Of a stretch of DNA of 64,000 nt, positions 1 through 8,100 are shown piece by piece. Source of the stretch: Halomonas sp. S3-1-1 (lineage in GTDB: Bacteria; Pseudomonadota; Gammaproteobacteria; Pseudomonadales; Halomonadaceae); the NCBI RefSeq assembly GCF_023757625.1, contig NZ_JALGBZ010000001.1:930001-994000 (forward strand). Reading direction: 5' to 3'. A program made the translations under genes and the position numbers. The notes under the pieces were generated by a model. That model ran no database searches, was not told the origin of the DNA, and was given only the letters and a program-made list of their open reading frames with translations. How positions within the stretch are numbered: the stretch's first letter is position 1; each line of letters starts with the position of its first letter.

Positions 1-624
1 CCAGACTCGCCGGTGTTCGAGTACTTCGACAACGCCGTGACCGAAGCTGATGTGGGTCTCAAGCTTCTGAGCCTGACCGGCGGTGGCACGCGCAACCTGA
101 GCACCAACGTTGGGCCGGTCACCGAGCCTTCTGATCTGGAAGGCGTGAAAATGCGCGTGACCGGCTCGCGTTTGGACGCCGACATGTGGCAGGCCTACGG
201 GGCGTTGACGACGTCGCTGCCTTGGACGGAAATCTACACCGGCATGCAGACCGGCGTCGTCGGCGCGTTCGAAAGCACCATCAGCGGCTACTTCTCCAGC
301 CGCCTGTACGAAGTGGCGCCGTACCACGCCAAGACCGAGCACCAGATCATGATGAGCCACATCTCGATCGGCGAGAACCGCTTCAACCGCTTCTCTGAAG
401 AGGACCAGGCGCTCATTATCGAAGCTGCGCAGCACGCCGGCGAGGTGGGTACCGACAAGGGCGAAGAGTACGACGCCGAGTTCATCGATCAGTTCGAAGA
501 CCTGGGCGTGACGGTCACCGAGGTGGACAAGCAGGCCTTCATCGACCGGGCGCTGCCGCTTCACGACGAGTTCGCCGAAGAGCGCGGTTTGACCGAGCTG
601 CTCGAGACGATTCGCGACCTTTAA
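1..624 (+). CDS. TRAP transporter solute receptor, DctP family (5' end outside window)
   Basis: This is the C-terminal part (about 207 residues) of a periplasmic substrate-binding protein of a tripartite ATP-independent transporter. The frame is open from base 1, so the start and signal peptide lie upstream. The segment KMRVTGSR matches the conserved region whose arginine normally binds the substrate carboxylate, and it is followed by GMQTGVVGAFEST, typical of the family. The two permease subunits follow directly downstream. The substrate is probably a small carboxylate, but this fragment cannot define it. Confidence 0.92.
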   Translation, partial: PDSPVFEYFDNAVTEADVGLKLLSLTGGGTRNLSTNVGPVTEPSDLEGVKMRVTGSRLDADMWQAYGALTTSLPWTEIYTGMQTGVVGAFESTISGYFSSRLYEVAPYHAKTEHQIMMSHISIGENRFNRFSEEDQALIIEAAQHAGEVGTDKGEEYDAEFIDQFEDLGVTVTEVDKQAFIDRALPLHDEFAEERGLTELLETIRDL

Positions 625-689
625 GAGACGCCGCACATCGCGCGCCTTCCGCTTTGCGGGAGGCGCCGTTGGCTGGAAAGGATGAACGC

Positions 690-1196
690 ATGCGATTGAT
701 CAATGATGTGCTGGAAAGGGTGCTGACGCTGATTGCCGGCAGCCTATTTGCGATCTTCATCCTGACGGTGCTTTACCAGGTGTTTGCCCGCAGCGTGTTG
801 GCCATTTCAGTCTCCTGGACCGACGAGATCGCCATGTCCTGTTTCGTCTGGGCGGTGTTTCTTGGCGCCGCGGTGGCGCTGCGCCGGCGCCAGCACTACG
901 TGGTCGACGTCTTCCCCTCGCACTTCGTCGTCACCCAGCGCGCGCTACGCCTGTTTGGCAGTATCGCCTGCCTGCCGGTCATCTACGTGCTGGTGGTCAA
1001 CGGCAACGTACTGGTGGACATGGGCTGGCACCGCCGCTCGGTGGCGCTCGGCACGCCGATGTCCTACGTGTTCGCCGCCATGCCCGTGGCCGGTGTGGCG
1101 ATGTTTCTGTTCTCCATCGAAATTCTTTTGAAAGACATCAAGATGCTGGCCCGCGGAAAAGACGCCGCAAGCCAAAGCGAGGCCATCGATTCATGA
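690..1196 (+). CDS. TRAP transporter small permease, DctQ family
   Basis: This 168-residue protein has four hydrophobic helices, as expected for the small membrane subunit that pairs with DctM. The segment SWTDEIAMSCFVWAVFLGAA is the typical DctQ core. I chose the ATG at 690 because GGAAAGGA lies about eight bases upstream; an in-frame start at 654 has no such site. The stop overlaps the start of the large permease (ATGA), which implies translational coupling. The receptor gene lies just upstream in the same operon. Confidence 0.92.
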   Translation: MRLINDVLERVLTLIAGSLFAIFILTVLYQVFARSVLAISVSWTDEIAMSCFVWAVFLGAAVALRRRQHYVVDVFPSHFVVTQRALRLFGSIACLPVIYVLVVNGNVLVDMGWHRRSVALGTPMSYVFAAMPVAGVAMFLFSIEILLKDIKMLARGKDAASQSEAIDS

Positions 1197-2482
1197 CTCC
1201 CTTACTGACCCTGATCGGAAGCTTTTTGCTGTTGATCGCTCTGAGCGTGCCGATCGCCTTCGCCATTGGGCTTGCCTCCATCATCACCATTTTGCAGCTG
1301 GGCCTGCCGTTGACCTCGGTGGTCAACCAGATGTTCGCCAGCATCAACTCCTTTCCGCTGCTGGCAGTGCCGTTTTTTCTGCTGCTGGGGCGGCTGATGA
1401 ACGACGGCGGTATCACCGACCGCCTGCTGCGCTTCGCCGACAGCACCGTGGGCCATGTCCGGGGCGGGCTTGGTCATATCAACGTCATGGTGTCGATGAT
1501 GTTTGCAAGCCTGTCCGGCTCGGCGGCGGCGGATACTGCAAGCGTCGGCGCGGTGTTGATTCCAGCGATGAAGAAATCCGGCTACCCGGCGCCTTTCGCC
1601 GTCGCGCTGACCGCGGCGTCCTCGGTGCTCGGCGGCGTCATTCCGCCGTCGATTTTGATGGTGATCTACGGCGCCTTCGGCAACGTTTCTGTTGGCGCGC
1701 TGTTCATGGGCGGGGTACTGCCCGGTGTGCTGGTCGGGCTGATGCAGATGGGCTACGTCTACTACATTGCCAAAAAGCACGGCATCAAGGCGACGGGCAA
1801 GTTCTCGTTTGCCCAGATGGGGAGAACCGCGGTCACCGCGACCCCGCCGATGCTGCTGCCGCTGATCATTCTGGGCGGCATCACGCTGGGCGTCTTTACC
1901 GCGACCGAGGCAGCGTCGGTCGCAGTGCTGCTCGGTATGCTGCTGGCGTTCGTGTTCTACCGCGCCATTCGCTTTCGCCAGCTGCCCGGCATTCTCAGCG
2001 ACTCGGTGGTGGCGTTTTCGCTGCCGATGTTCGCCGTGGCCTCCGCCGGCATCATGGGCTGGCTGATCTCGTATCTGGGCATCGCTCAGGAGGTCGCCAA
2101 CTTCATCCTCTCGGTCACCGAGACGCGTATCGGCATCATGCTGATGGTGATGGTCTGCATGCTTATCATCGGCACGGTGCTGAGCCCGGTCACGGCGGTC
2201 ATCATCTTTTTGCCAATCATCCAGGGGCTTTGCATTGCCGCGGATATCAACCAGGTGCACATGGCGCTGGTGGTGATTCTTTCGCTCACCCTTGGGCTGA
2301 TCACGCCGCCTTACGGTATTTGCCTGTTGATCGCCACCCAGATCGGCGAGGTTTCCATGCCGCGCGCCTTCATGGCGGTCATGCCGCTGATCGGTCTGAT
2401 TCTTTTGGTAATCATCGCGGTGATCCTGCTGCCCGGTATCTTCATGTACCTGCCGCAGATGATGTTTCCCAAGGCTTTCTAG
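1193..2482 (+). CDS. TRAP transporter large permease, DctM family
   Basis: This 429-residue, very hydrophobic protein has the length and segment pattern of the DctM subunit, the channel-forming part that uses the sodium gradient to import the receptor-bound solute. Recognisable stretches are LSGSAAADTASVGAVLIPAM, ASSVLGGVIPPSI and LTLGLITPPYGICLL, which are family hallmarks. It is the last gene of the operon and is followed by a strong hairpin. The start overlaps the stop of the small permease. Confidence 0.95.
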   Translation: MTPLLTLIGSFLLLIALSVPIAFAIGLASIITILQLGLPLTSVVNQMFASINSFPLLAVPFFLLLGRLMNDGGITDRLLRFADSTVGHVRGGLGHINVMVSMMFASLSGSAAADTASVGAVLIPAMKKSGYPAPFAVALTAASSVLGGVIPPSILMVIYGAFGNVSVGALFMGGVLPGVLVGLMQMGYVYYIAKKHGIKATGKFSFAQMGRTAVTATPPMLLPLIILGGITLGVFTATEAASVAVLLGMLLAFVFYRAIRFRQLPGILSDSVVAFSLPMFAVASAGIMGWLISYLGIAQEVANFILSVTETRIGIMLMVMVCMLIIGTVLSPVTAVIIFLPIIQGLCIAADINQVHMALVVILSLTLGLITPPYGICLLIATQIGEVSMPRAFMAVMPLIGLILLVIIAVILLPGIFMYLPQMMFPKAF

Positions 2483-2502
2483 CCGCGCTATAGCGCGACG
2501 GC

Positions 2503-2540
2503 GCCCCGCCCGGTCAACCGGGCGGGGCGCTGTCGTTTTT
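2503..2540 (+). terminator. Rho-independent terminator after the TRAP operon
   Basis: The arms GCGCCCCGCC (2503-2512) and GGCGGGGCGC (2521-2530) form a perfect 10-bp GC-rich stem. A run of T follows at about 2536-2540. It lies between the convergent TRAP operon and modC. Confidence 0.8.
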
Positions 2541-2575
2541 GGCGGTGGGTCAAACGTTTATCGGCCAGGAGGGGC

Positions 2576-3691
2576 TCAAATCGGTGAGACCGTCACCCGG
2601 CGAATCAGCGCGGTGACCGCCATGGACTCTTCGAGCGCCAGGGCGTCGCACGCCTTTCGCGAAAGCTGCGCGCGAAGCGTCTGCGTGCCCACGCGCAGGC
2701 GGATCTCGACCTGATGAGGCGTTTGCGCCAGGCACGTCATCGCCTCGATCACGGCGGGTAGTGTGTCGAGCTCACTGGTGGCAGGCTCGACTGATCGGGA
2801 CAGGCTAACGTCGCGGGCTTTTACGTGCAGGCGAACGCGCTGCCCCCTATCCAGCGCCGGCGCGGGGATTGAAAGCCTCGCGTGGTCCTTGGGTGCGCCT
2901 GAGTCGAGAGCCACCTGGGTGAGCCCATAGGCCGCGTCGTGATCGACAACAATCGCATCAAGCAGCGAGGCGGCCTCGAACGCCTGCAGCGTCTGGGTAA
3001 GATCCAGGCGCTGCAAAAGCGCGCTCAGGGTGTCGCTTGCCACCACGCGCCCGGCGCTCATCACGACCAGGTGGTCGGCGATGGCGGCGATCTCGTCGGC
3101 GTCGTGGCTGACGTACACCACCGGAATGTCTACCTGGCGCGTGAGCCGTGCGATATAGCGCAGAAGCTCCTGCTTGCGCGCGCCGTCGAGCCCGGTCAGC
3201 GGCTCGTCCATCAGCAGTAGCTGCGGGTCGCTCAAAAGCGCCCGGCCGATGGCGACCCGGCGCGCCTCGCCGCCGGACAGCGCCCCGGGCATGCGCTCGA
3301 GCAGGTGCCCAATCCCCAAAAGCTCAACGATGTCGTCAAAGCGCGGCGCCGCGTGCGCCGGCATGGCATAGGTGAGATTGCCGCGCACCCGGTAGTGGGG
3401 GAAAAGCCGCGCTTCCTGGAACACCACGCCCACCCGGCGCTGGTGGGCGGGCACGAAAACGCGCGTGGCGCTGTCCACCAGCACCCGCTCGCCAAGCTGG
3501 ATTCGGCCGGCGGTGGGGCGTTCTAGCCCGGCGACCAGGCGCAGCAGGCTGGTCTTGCCGCTGCCTGAGGGGCCGAACACGCCGGTCACGCCGGCCCCGG
3601 GCAGTTCAAGTGCGGCGCCGAGGTGAAACGCCCCCAGGCGCTGGTTGACCTCAAGCGTTAAACCGGCGGCCGAAGGGCGGTCAGTAGGCAT
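2576..3691 (-). CDS. modC: Molybdate ABC transporter ATP-binding protein ModC
   Basis: This is the 371-residue ATPase of the molybdate importer. The Walker A motif GPSGSGKT is at residues 40-47, the ABC signature LSGGE at 138-142, and Walker B LLLMDEP at about 158-164. The last 80 residues form a TOBE/Mop-type domain (RVRLHVKARDVSLS), which binds oxyanion and distinguishes ModC from other ATPases. The start overlaps the end of modB by about 11 bases. It is the last gene of modE-modA-modB-modC. Confidence 0.95.
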   Translation of the reverse strand: MPTDRPSAAGLTLEVNQRLGAFHLGAALELPGAGVTGVFGPSGSGKTSLLRLVAGLERPTAGRIQLGERVLVDSATRVFVPAHQRRVGVVFQEARLFPHYRVRGNLTYAMPAHAAPRFDDIVELLGIGHLLERMPGALSGGEARRVAIGRALLSDPQLLLMDEPLTGLDGARKQELLRYIARLTRQVDIPVVYVSHDADEIAAIADHLVVMSAGRVVASDTLSALLQRLDLTQTLQAFEAASLLDAIVVDHDAAYGLTQVALDSGAPKDHARLSIPAPALDRGQRVRLHVKARDVSLSRSVEPATSELDTLPAVIEAMTCLAQTPHQVEIRLRVGTQTLRAQLSRKACDALALEESMAVTALIRRVTVSPI

Positions 3692-4379
3692 CGCGCTCCT
3701 GCACTCTCTGTTTGGTTCGCCTGGCCAGCCACTCCGATGCGATCAGCGACACCAGCGCGATGAGAATGGCCAATACGCAGAGCCTGGCCGCGGCGCTTTC
3801 TCGCCCCGGGCTCTGGATCAGCGTGTAGAGCGCCAGCGGCAGCGTGCGGGTTTCGCCAGGGATGTTGGAGGCAAAGGTAATCGTGGCGCCAAATTCGGAC
3901 AGCGCCCGGGCGAAGGCGAGCATGGTGCCGGTCAAAAGCCCCGGCACCGCCAGCGGCAGGGTGATCGTGGTGAAGACCCGCAGCCGCCCGGCGCCCAGCG
4001 TTCTGGCCGCGGCTTCGAGCTTCGGGTCCACCGCCTCGAGCGACAGGCGCAGCGCGCGTACCAGCAGCGGAAACGCCATCACGCCGCTGGCTACCGCCGC
4101 GCCCTGCCAGGTAAACGGCAGCGATACGCCTAGCGCGCTATAAAGCCACGCCCCGATGACCCCTTGGCGGCCCAGCGCCACCAGCAGCAGATAGCCCACC
4201 ACCACCGGCGGCAGTACCAGCGGCAGATGGATCAACCCGTCGACCAAGGCTTTGCCGCGAAATTCGAAGCGCGCCAGCCACCAGGCAATGACGATGCCCG
4301 GCGGCAAAATCCAGGCCACCGCGGCCAGCCCGATCAACAGGCTCAGCTGAATCGCTTCCCACTCCGCAGGCGTTAGCAT
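3681..4379 (-). CDS. modB: Molybdate ABC transporter permease ModB
   Basis: This 232-residue inner-membrane permease has about five hydrophobic segments. It carries the cytoplasmic EAA loop that docks to the ATPase (EAAARTLGAGRLRVFTTITL). LALSLLIGLAAVAW-like N-terminal and LPLVLPPVVVGYLLL segments are typical of ModB. Its start touches the end of modA at 4379 and its 3' end overlaps modC, so the three are translated as a unit. Confidence 0.95.
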   Translation of the reverse strand: MLTPAEWEAIQLSLLIGLAAVAWILPPGIVIAWWLARFEFRGKALVDGLIHLPLVLPPVVVGYLLLVALGRQGVIGAWLYSALGVSLPFTWQGAAVASGVMAFPLLVRALRLSLEAVDPKLEAAARTLGAGRLRVFTTITLPLAVPGLLTGTMLAFARALSEFGATITFASNIPGETRTLPLALYTLIQSPGRESAAARLCVLAILIALVSLIASEWLARRTKQRVQERDAY

Positions 4380-5158
4380 CAGGGCCGGCTGATGGCGGTG
4401 TCGAAGCCGTAGGCTTCAAAAATATCCAGTGCCGCGTCGCTTTTAAGCCAGTCGCGAAGCGTCTGTGCGGCGTCGTTTTCGCTCTCGCCTATCAGCGCCG
4501 CCGGGTAGGTAATGGGCGCGTGGCTATCCGCCGGGAAAAGCCCCAGTACGCGCACGGCGTCGCTTGCGAAGGCGTCGGTCTGATAGACCACGCCGGCCGG
4601 CGTTTCGCCGCGCTCGATCAGCGCGAGAGCGGCGCGCACGTCACTTGCTCGGGCCAGGCGCGGCTCCAGCGCCTCCCACTCACCGAGCGTCTCCAGCGCC
4701 TGCTTTGCGTAAATGCCCGCCGGCACGTGGTCCGGGTCGCCCACCGACAGGCGATCACCCGCGCCGAGCAGATCCTCGATTGGCGCGCCGCTGCCTGGGA
4801 TGAACGTCTCGGGGGCGGCGTCGCTGGCGCTGACCAGCGCCAGGCGGTTGTGCAGCAGATCCTCACGCGCGCTGACGTCAACGCCTTGCGCTTCGAGCCA
4901 GTCCATCCAGTCGACGTTGGCGGAGACGAACACCTCGGCGGGGCTGCCGCTGGCGATCTGGCGCGCCAGCGTCGATGAGGACGCGTAGACCGGTGTGACG
5001 TCGATATCATGTGTCGCCTCGAAGGCGGCGATGGCCTCGTTCATGGCATCGGTCAGCGAGGCGGCAGCGGCGATCTGAACGTTGTCGGCGGCGTGAGCCG
5101 ACAGCGGCGCGCAGACCAGCGCAAGGGCAGCGAGCGTGCGGGGCGAGGCGAGACGCAT
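4379..5158 (-). CDS. modA: Molybdate-binding periplasmic protein ModA
   Basis: This is a 259-residue binding protein with a clear signal peptide (positive residues, then LAALALVCAPLSAHA, with cleavage before ADN). The mature start DNVQIAAAASLTDAMNEA and the segment PVYASSSTLARQI are hallmarks of ModA; the serines bind molybdate. I chose the ATG at 5158 because GGGAA lies eight bases upstream; a longer in-frame version from 5224 would overlap the promoter. A ModE-type box lies 13 bases upstream of the start. Confidence 0.95.
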   Translation of the reverse strand: MRLASPRTLAALALVCAPLSAHAADNVQIAAAASLTDAMNEAIAAFEATHDIDVTPVYASSSTLARQIASGSPAEVFVSANVDWMDWLEAQGVDVSAREDLLHNRLALVSASDAAPETFIPGSGAPIEDLLGAGDRLSVGDPDHVPAGIYAKQALETLGEWEALEPRLARASDVRAALALIERGETPAGVVYQTDAFASDAVRVLGLFPADSHAPITYPAALIGESENDAAQTLRDWLKSDAALDIFEAYGFDTAISRP

Positions 5159-5170
5159 TGTATGAATTCC

Positions 5171-5194
5171 CGTTATTTCCGTTTGGATATAGCG
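5171..5194 (-). promoter_or_regulatory. ModE-type operator upstream of modA
   Basis: CGTTAT and ATAGCG form an inverted repeat separated by 12 bases, with one mismatch between arms. As I recall it, the E. coli modA operator has the same geometry (CGTTAT-N12-ATAACG). The site lies in the 62-base gap between modE and modA, so molybdate-dependent repression of modABC is the natural reading. The position and motif are seen directly; the function is inferred. Confidence 0.7.
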
Positions 5195-5220
5195 GAGACT
5201 AAAGCCAACCGGATCAATGA

Positions 5221-5637
5221 TCAAGCGCCGTTATCACAAGCGCTCGTCTCGGCCGCTTCAAACGCCAGAAGATCGAGCAGGGCGCGGGCGTCCTCGGCGT
5301 CTTCCGCGGCCAAGCGCCGCTCCAGGGCGCGAAAGTGGCCGATCACCTGGCGCCCGGTGGCGCTGAGTCGCGCGCCGCCACGCTCGTTGCCCCCGGCGTG
5401 GGTCTCGACCAGCGGCTCGAGAAAGTGGCCGTTCATGGTTTCGATCAACTGCCAGGCTTTTTTGTAACTCATGCCAAGTACGCGCCCGGCGCTCGAGATC
5501 GAGCCAGTCTCGTCGATGGCTTCCAGCAGCGCCACCTTGCCCGGGCCTAGAATCACGTCGCGGTGCAGCGCCAAGCGCAGTTGAAAAGTAGGGGTAGGGT
5601 GGTGGGTACGCGTCACAGCGGTCTCCGACAGGGTCAC
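5221..5637 (-). CDS. modE: ModE-type molybdate regulator, DNA-binding domain only
   Basis: This 138-residue protein has the winged helix of ModE. The segment GPGKVALLEAIDETGSISSA is followed by SYKKAWQLIETMNG, a family hallmark. Full ModE proteins (about 260 residues) carry two further Mop domains that bind molybdate; these are absent here. The start is a GTG with no clear Shine-Dalgarno sequence, so the exact start is uncertain. The gene is upstream of modA on the same strand. It may sense molybdate with the help of another protein, or have a different effector. Confidence 0.85.
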   Translation of the reverse strand: MTLSETAVTRTHHPTPTFQLRLALHRDVILGPGKVALLEAIDETGSISSAGRVLGMSYKKAWQLIETMNGHFLEPLVETHAGGNERGGARLSATGRQVIGHFRALERRLAAEDAEDARALLDLLAFEAAETSACDNGA

Positions 5638-5679
5638 GGCGCCCAGTGTAGCAGCTGCCTGCTACCGCGGGGCGAGCGT

Positions 5680-6402
5680 TCAGGATCCATTGCGGCGCCG
5701 GTAAAGCCACCGAACGTCGACCCCGAACGAGTAAAGCGAGGCGATCAGCGCGCTCAGCGCCAGAAGCGACGCGACGGTGTGGCTGGTCAGCGGCGTGAGC
5801 GCTAGAAGCAGCGCCACCACCTGCCACACGCACACCGTCTTGCGGCGAAAGCTTTCGAACAGTGGCGCGCTCAGCCATTCAAGGCGCCAGCTTGCCAGCA
5901 CAAAGGCGTAGCGCATGCCGCCGATCATTAACACCCACGCACCGAGCGACTCGAGCTTCAACAGCGCAACGCACAGAAGCAGAATCATGAGCGCGTCGAG
6001 CTCCATATCGAAGCGCGCGCCGAAACGCGAGTGGCTATTGGTCCTGCGCGCCACGAACCCATCGACGCCGTCGAGCGCCAGCGACACCAGCGCCACGGCG
6101 AGCCATAGCCAGATTGCCTCGATAAAGGCGTGCTCGGCCAGCGCCCCGGCCACGATGGCGACCAGGATGGCGCGGGCCAGCGTCACCCGGTTCGCCCAGC
6201 CAAGCGGCCCGCGATCCCAGAAGCAAAGCGTCAGCCAGGCGATGACGCCGTAAAGCGCCGCCGTAATCGCCCAGGTCGCCGGGGATACGAGCAGCGGCGA
6301 AAGGCCCTTGCCGGAGGCGATCAAAAATCCTGCCCCCAGCGCCAGCTCGAAAGCGGTAAAAAGGCGTGGGTGCGTGCTGGCAAGGGGTGATACGAAGGGC
6401 AT
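5680..6402 (-). CDS. CDP-alcohol phosphatidyltransferase family membrane protein
   Basis: This 240-residue protein has about six membrane helices. The catalytic signature is complete: the aspartates and glycine of D-x2-DG-x2-AR-x8-G-x3-D-x3-D are all present (DGVDGFVAR at about residue 110, then G, D and D of FGARFDMELD). Such enzymes transfer a phosphatidyl or related group from a CDP-activated donor to an alcohol. The acceptor is unknown. The gene is divergent from the oxidoreductase at 6658, next to the pteridine/riboflavin-like genes, and may act with them on a lipid-linked or sugar-alcohol product. Confidence 0.85.
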   Translation of the reverse strand: MPFVSPLASTHPRLFTAFELALGAGFLIASGKGLSPLLVSPATWAITAALYGVIAWLTLCFWDRGPLGWANRVTLARAILVAIVAGALAEHAFIEAIWLWLAVALVSLALDGVDGFVARRTNSHSRFGARFDMELDALMILLLCVALLKLESLGAWVLMIGGMRYAFVLASWRLEWLSAPLFESFRRKTVCVWQVVALLLALTPLTSHTVASLLALSALIASLYSFGVDVRWLYRRRNGS

Positions 6403-6453
6403 GGCGACTCACAAAGCGGCGCTCGACCGCGCGATCGTTATCAAAATTATGCT

Positions 6454-6493
6454 GCATTGGGGTGTGACGATGAGCGAGCTCGCGCCCCAATGC
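6454..6493. promoter_or_regulatory. Inverted repeat in divergent promoter region
   Basis: GCATTGGGG (6454-6462) and CCCCAATGC (6485-6493) are perfect 9-bp inverted arms with 31 bases between their starts, about three helical turns. They lie in the 255-base divergent region 6403-6657, between the CDP-alcohol transferase and the oxidoreductase. The arms could be two half-sites of an operator controlling both directions, or a stem-loop. Nothing else is evident in this gap apart from AGGGA upstream of 6658. Confidence 0.45.
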
Positions 6494-6657
6494 GAACGTT
6501 ACTGAGCAAGCGTTTTGACCGAGGTGGGCGCTCAAGCTTCCAGGCTACCGCCACCGAAGGCAAATGAAAAGCACCGATGGCATTGAAAAGTGACGAAAAC
6601 CTGGCAATGCTTGAATGATGAGCGATAAGAACGGATTAATCACAGGGAATTGTTTTT

Positions 6658-7647
6658 ATGCCGCTGACGGAAACCGCCAGTGCTCTTTGGATCACACGCC
6701 CTCAAGCGGCCGAGATCCGACCTGAAACGCTTGAGGCGCCGCTGGATGACCAGGTTCAGGTGCGTGCGCTGTATAGCGGCGTCAGCCGGGGAACGGAGTC
6801 GCTGGTGTTTAATGCCCGGGTGCCGCCAAGCGAGTACGCCCGCATGCGCGCGCCTTTTCAGGCAGGCGACTTCCCAACGCCGGTGAAGTACGGCTACTGC
6901 AGCATCGGCGTGGTCGAAAAGGGGCCAGAAACGCTGCGCGATAAAACCGTTTTCTGTCTCTACCCGCATCAAACCCGCTATGTCGTGCCAACAAGCGCGG
7001 TCGTGCCGCTACCGGACGGCCTGCCAGCGCAGCGCGCGGTGCTCGCCGCCAACATGGAAACCGCCATCAACGGCGTGTGGGACGCAAACGTCATGCCCGG
7101 CGAACGGTTCTGCGTCGTAGGGGCCGGCGTTGTCGGCGCGCTGGTGGCCTATCTCTGTGCGCAAATTCCCGGCACCCGCGTGCATCTCATCGACATCAAC
7201 CCGGAGCGACAGGCGCTGGCAGCCGCGCTAGGGGTCGGGTTCTGCACCCCGGATAGCGCCCCTACCGACCAGGACGGCGTAATTCACGCCAGCGGCCACG
7301 GCGAAGGGCTGCGCCTGGGCCTGTCGCTTTTAGGCAGCGAAGGGCGCCTAATTGAGATGAGCTGGTTTGGCGAAGGCGACACCGCGCTTGCCCTCGGCGG
7401 CGCTTTCCACTCACAAAGGCTCTCCATCAAGGCAAGCCAGGTCGGCCAACTGCCCGCCGCGCTAAAGCCGCGCTGGGACTACCGCCGGCGCCTGGGGCTT
7501 GCGCTCGAGCTTTTAAAGGATGAGCGGCTCGATCATCTGATCAGCGGCGAGTGCACGTTCGACGAGTTCCCCCAGGTGGCGCCTTCATTGTTCGGCCCTC
7601 AAAGCCAGGCGCTTTGCCACCGCATCACCTATTCCGTGACCGGCTAA
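6658..7647 (+). CDS. Medium-chain dehydrogenase/reductase without catalytic zinc ligands
   Basis: This 329-residue oxidoreductase has a GroES-like N-terminal half and a Rossmann fold at about residues 150-200 (FCVVGAGVVGALVAYL, then the acidic VHLIDIN that binds the cofactor ribose). The usual zinc-ligand motif of alcohol dehydrogenases (C-G-x-D, then GHE) is replaced by GVSRGTE and YGYCSIG, and no structural four-cysteine lobe is visible. It resembles the BchC-like branch of the MDR family. It starts a four-gene run with the PTPS-like, glycosyltransferase and flippase-like genes. The substrate is unknown. Confidence 0.85.
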   Translation: MPLTETASALWITRPQAAEIRPETLEAPLDDQVQVRALYSGVSRGTESLVFNARVPPSEYARMRAPFQAGDFPTPVKYGYCSIGVVEKGPETLRDKTVFCLYPHQTRYVVPTSAVVPLPDGLPAQRAVLAANMETAINGVWDANVMPGERFCVVGAGVVGALVAYLCAQIPGTRVHLIDINPERQALAAALGVGFCTPDSAPTDQDGVIHASGHGEGLRLGLSLLGSEGRLIEMSWFGEGDTALALGGAFHSQRLSIKASQVGQLPAALKPRWDYRRRLGLALELLKDERLDHLISGECTFDEFPQVAPSLFGPQSQALCHRITYSVTG

Positions 7648-7701
7648 ATCCCGCGCCGCTTACGCCCATTCATGTCTAACGACATTAGAAAAGGATTTTC
7701 C

Positions 7702-8100
7702 ATGTACCGTTTATGCGTTCGCGACCACTTCATGATCGCCCACAGTTTCAACGGCGAAATTTTCGGCCCGGCCCAGCGCACCCACGGCGCCACCTACGTG
7801 GTCGATGTAGTCTTTAAGCGGCCAGAGCTCGATACCGACGGACTGGTGATCGACATCGGTCTTGCCAGCGAAACGCTCAAGGACGTGCTGGCGGGCTACA
7901 ACTTCCAAAACCTGGACGAGGTGCCCGAGTTCAAGGGCAAGAACACCACCACCGAATTCATGGCCGGTGTGATTTTCAATGCGCTAGCCAAGGGGATCAA
8001 GGAGGGCAGGATGGGCACCACCGCCCAGGGCATTACTCATATGGAAGTGAAGCTTCACGAGTCCCACGTGGCGTGGGCAAGCTACGAAGGCGCGCTATGA
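7702..8100 (+). CDS. 6-pyruvoyl-tetrahydropterin synthase / QueD-like protein, active site altered
   Basis: This 132-residue protein has the T-fold pattern of PTPS/QueD. The first zinc histidine is kept (MIAHSF) and so is H of THGATY. But HGH becomes HGA, the catalytic cysteine four residues before it is alanine (AQRTH versus C-x3-H), and the LDHH pair of QueD is replaced near GYNFQNLD. A glutamate near the end (KLHES) remains. It is therefore unlikely to do the classic reaction. The ATG at 7702 was chosen for AAAAGGA upstream, rather than 7672. Its stop overlaps the next start. Confidence 0.85.
   Translation: MYRLCVRDHFMIAHSFNGEIFGPAQRTHGATYVVDVVFKRPELDTDGLVIDIGLASETLKDVLAGYNFQNLDEVPEFKGKNTTTEFMAGVIFNALAKGIKEGRMGTTAQGITHMEVKLHESHVAWASYEGAL

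Noticed and set aside
5648-5665. GTAGCAG-CTGC-CTGCTAC hairpin between modE and the CDP-alcohol transferase gene
   Set aside because: The symmetry is perfect but there is no T run in either direction and the gap is only 42 bases, so neither a terminator nor an operator can be supported.
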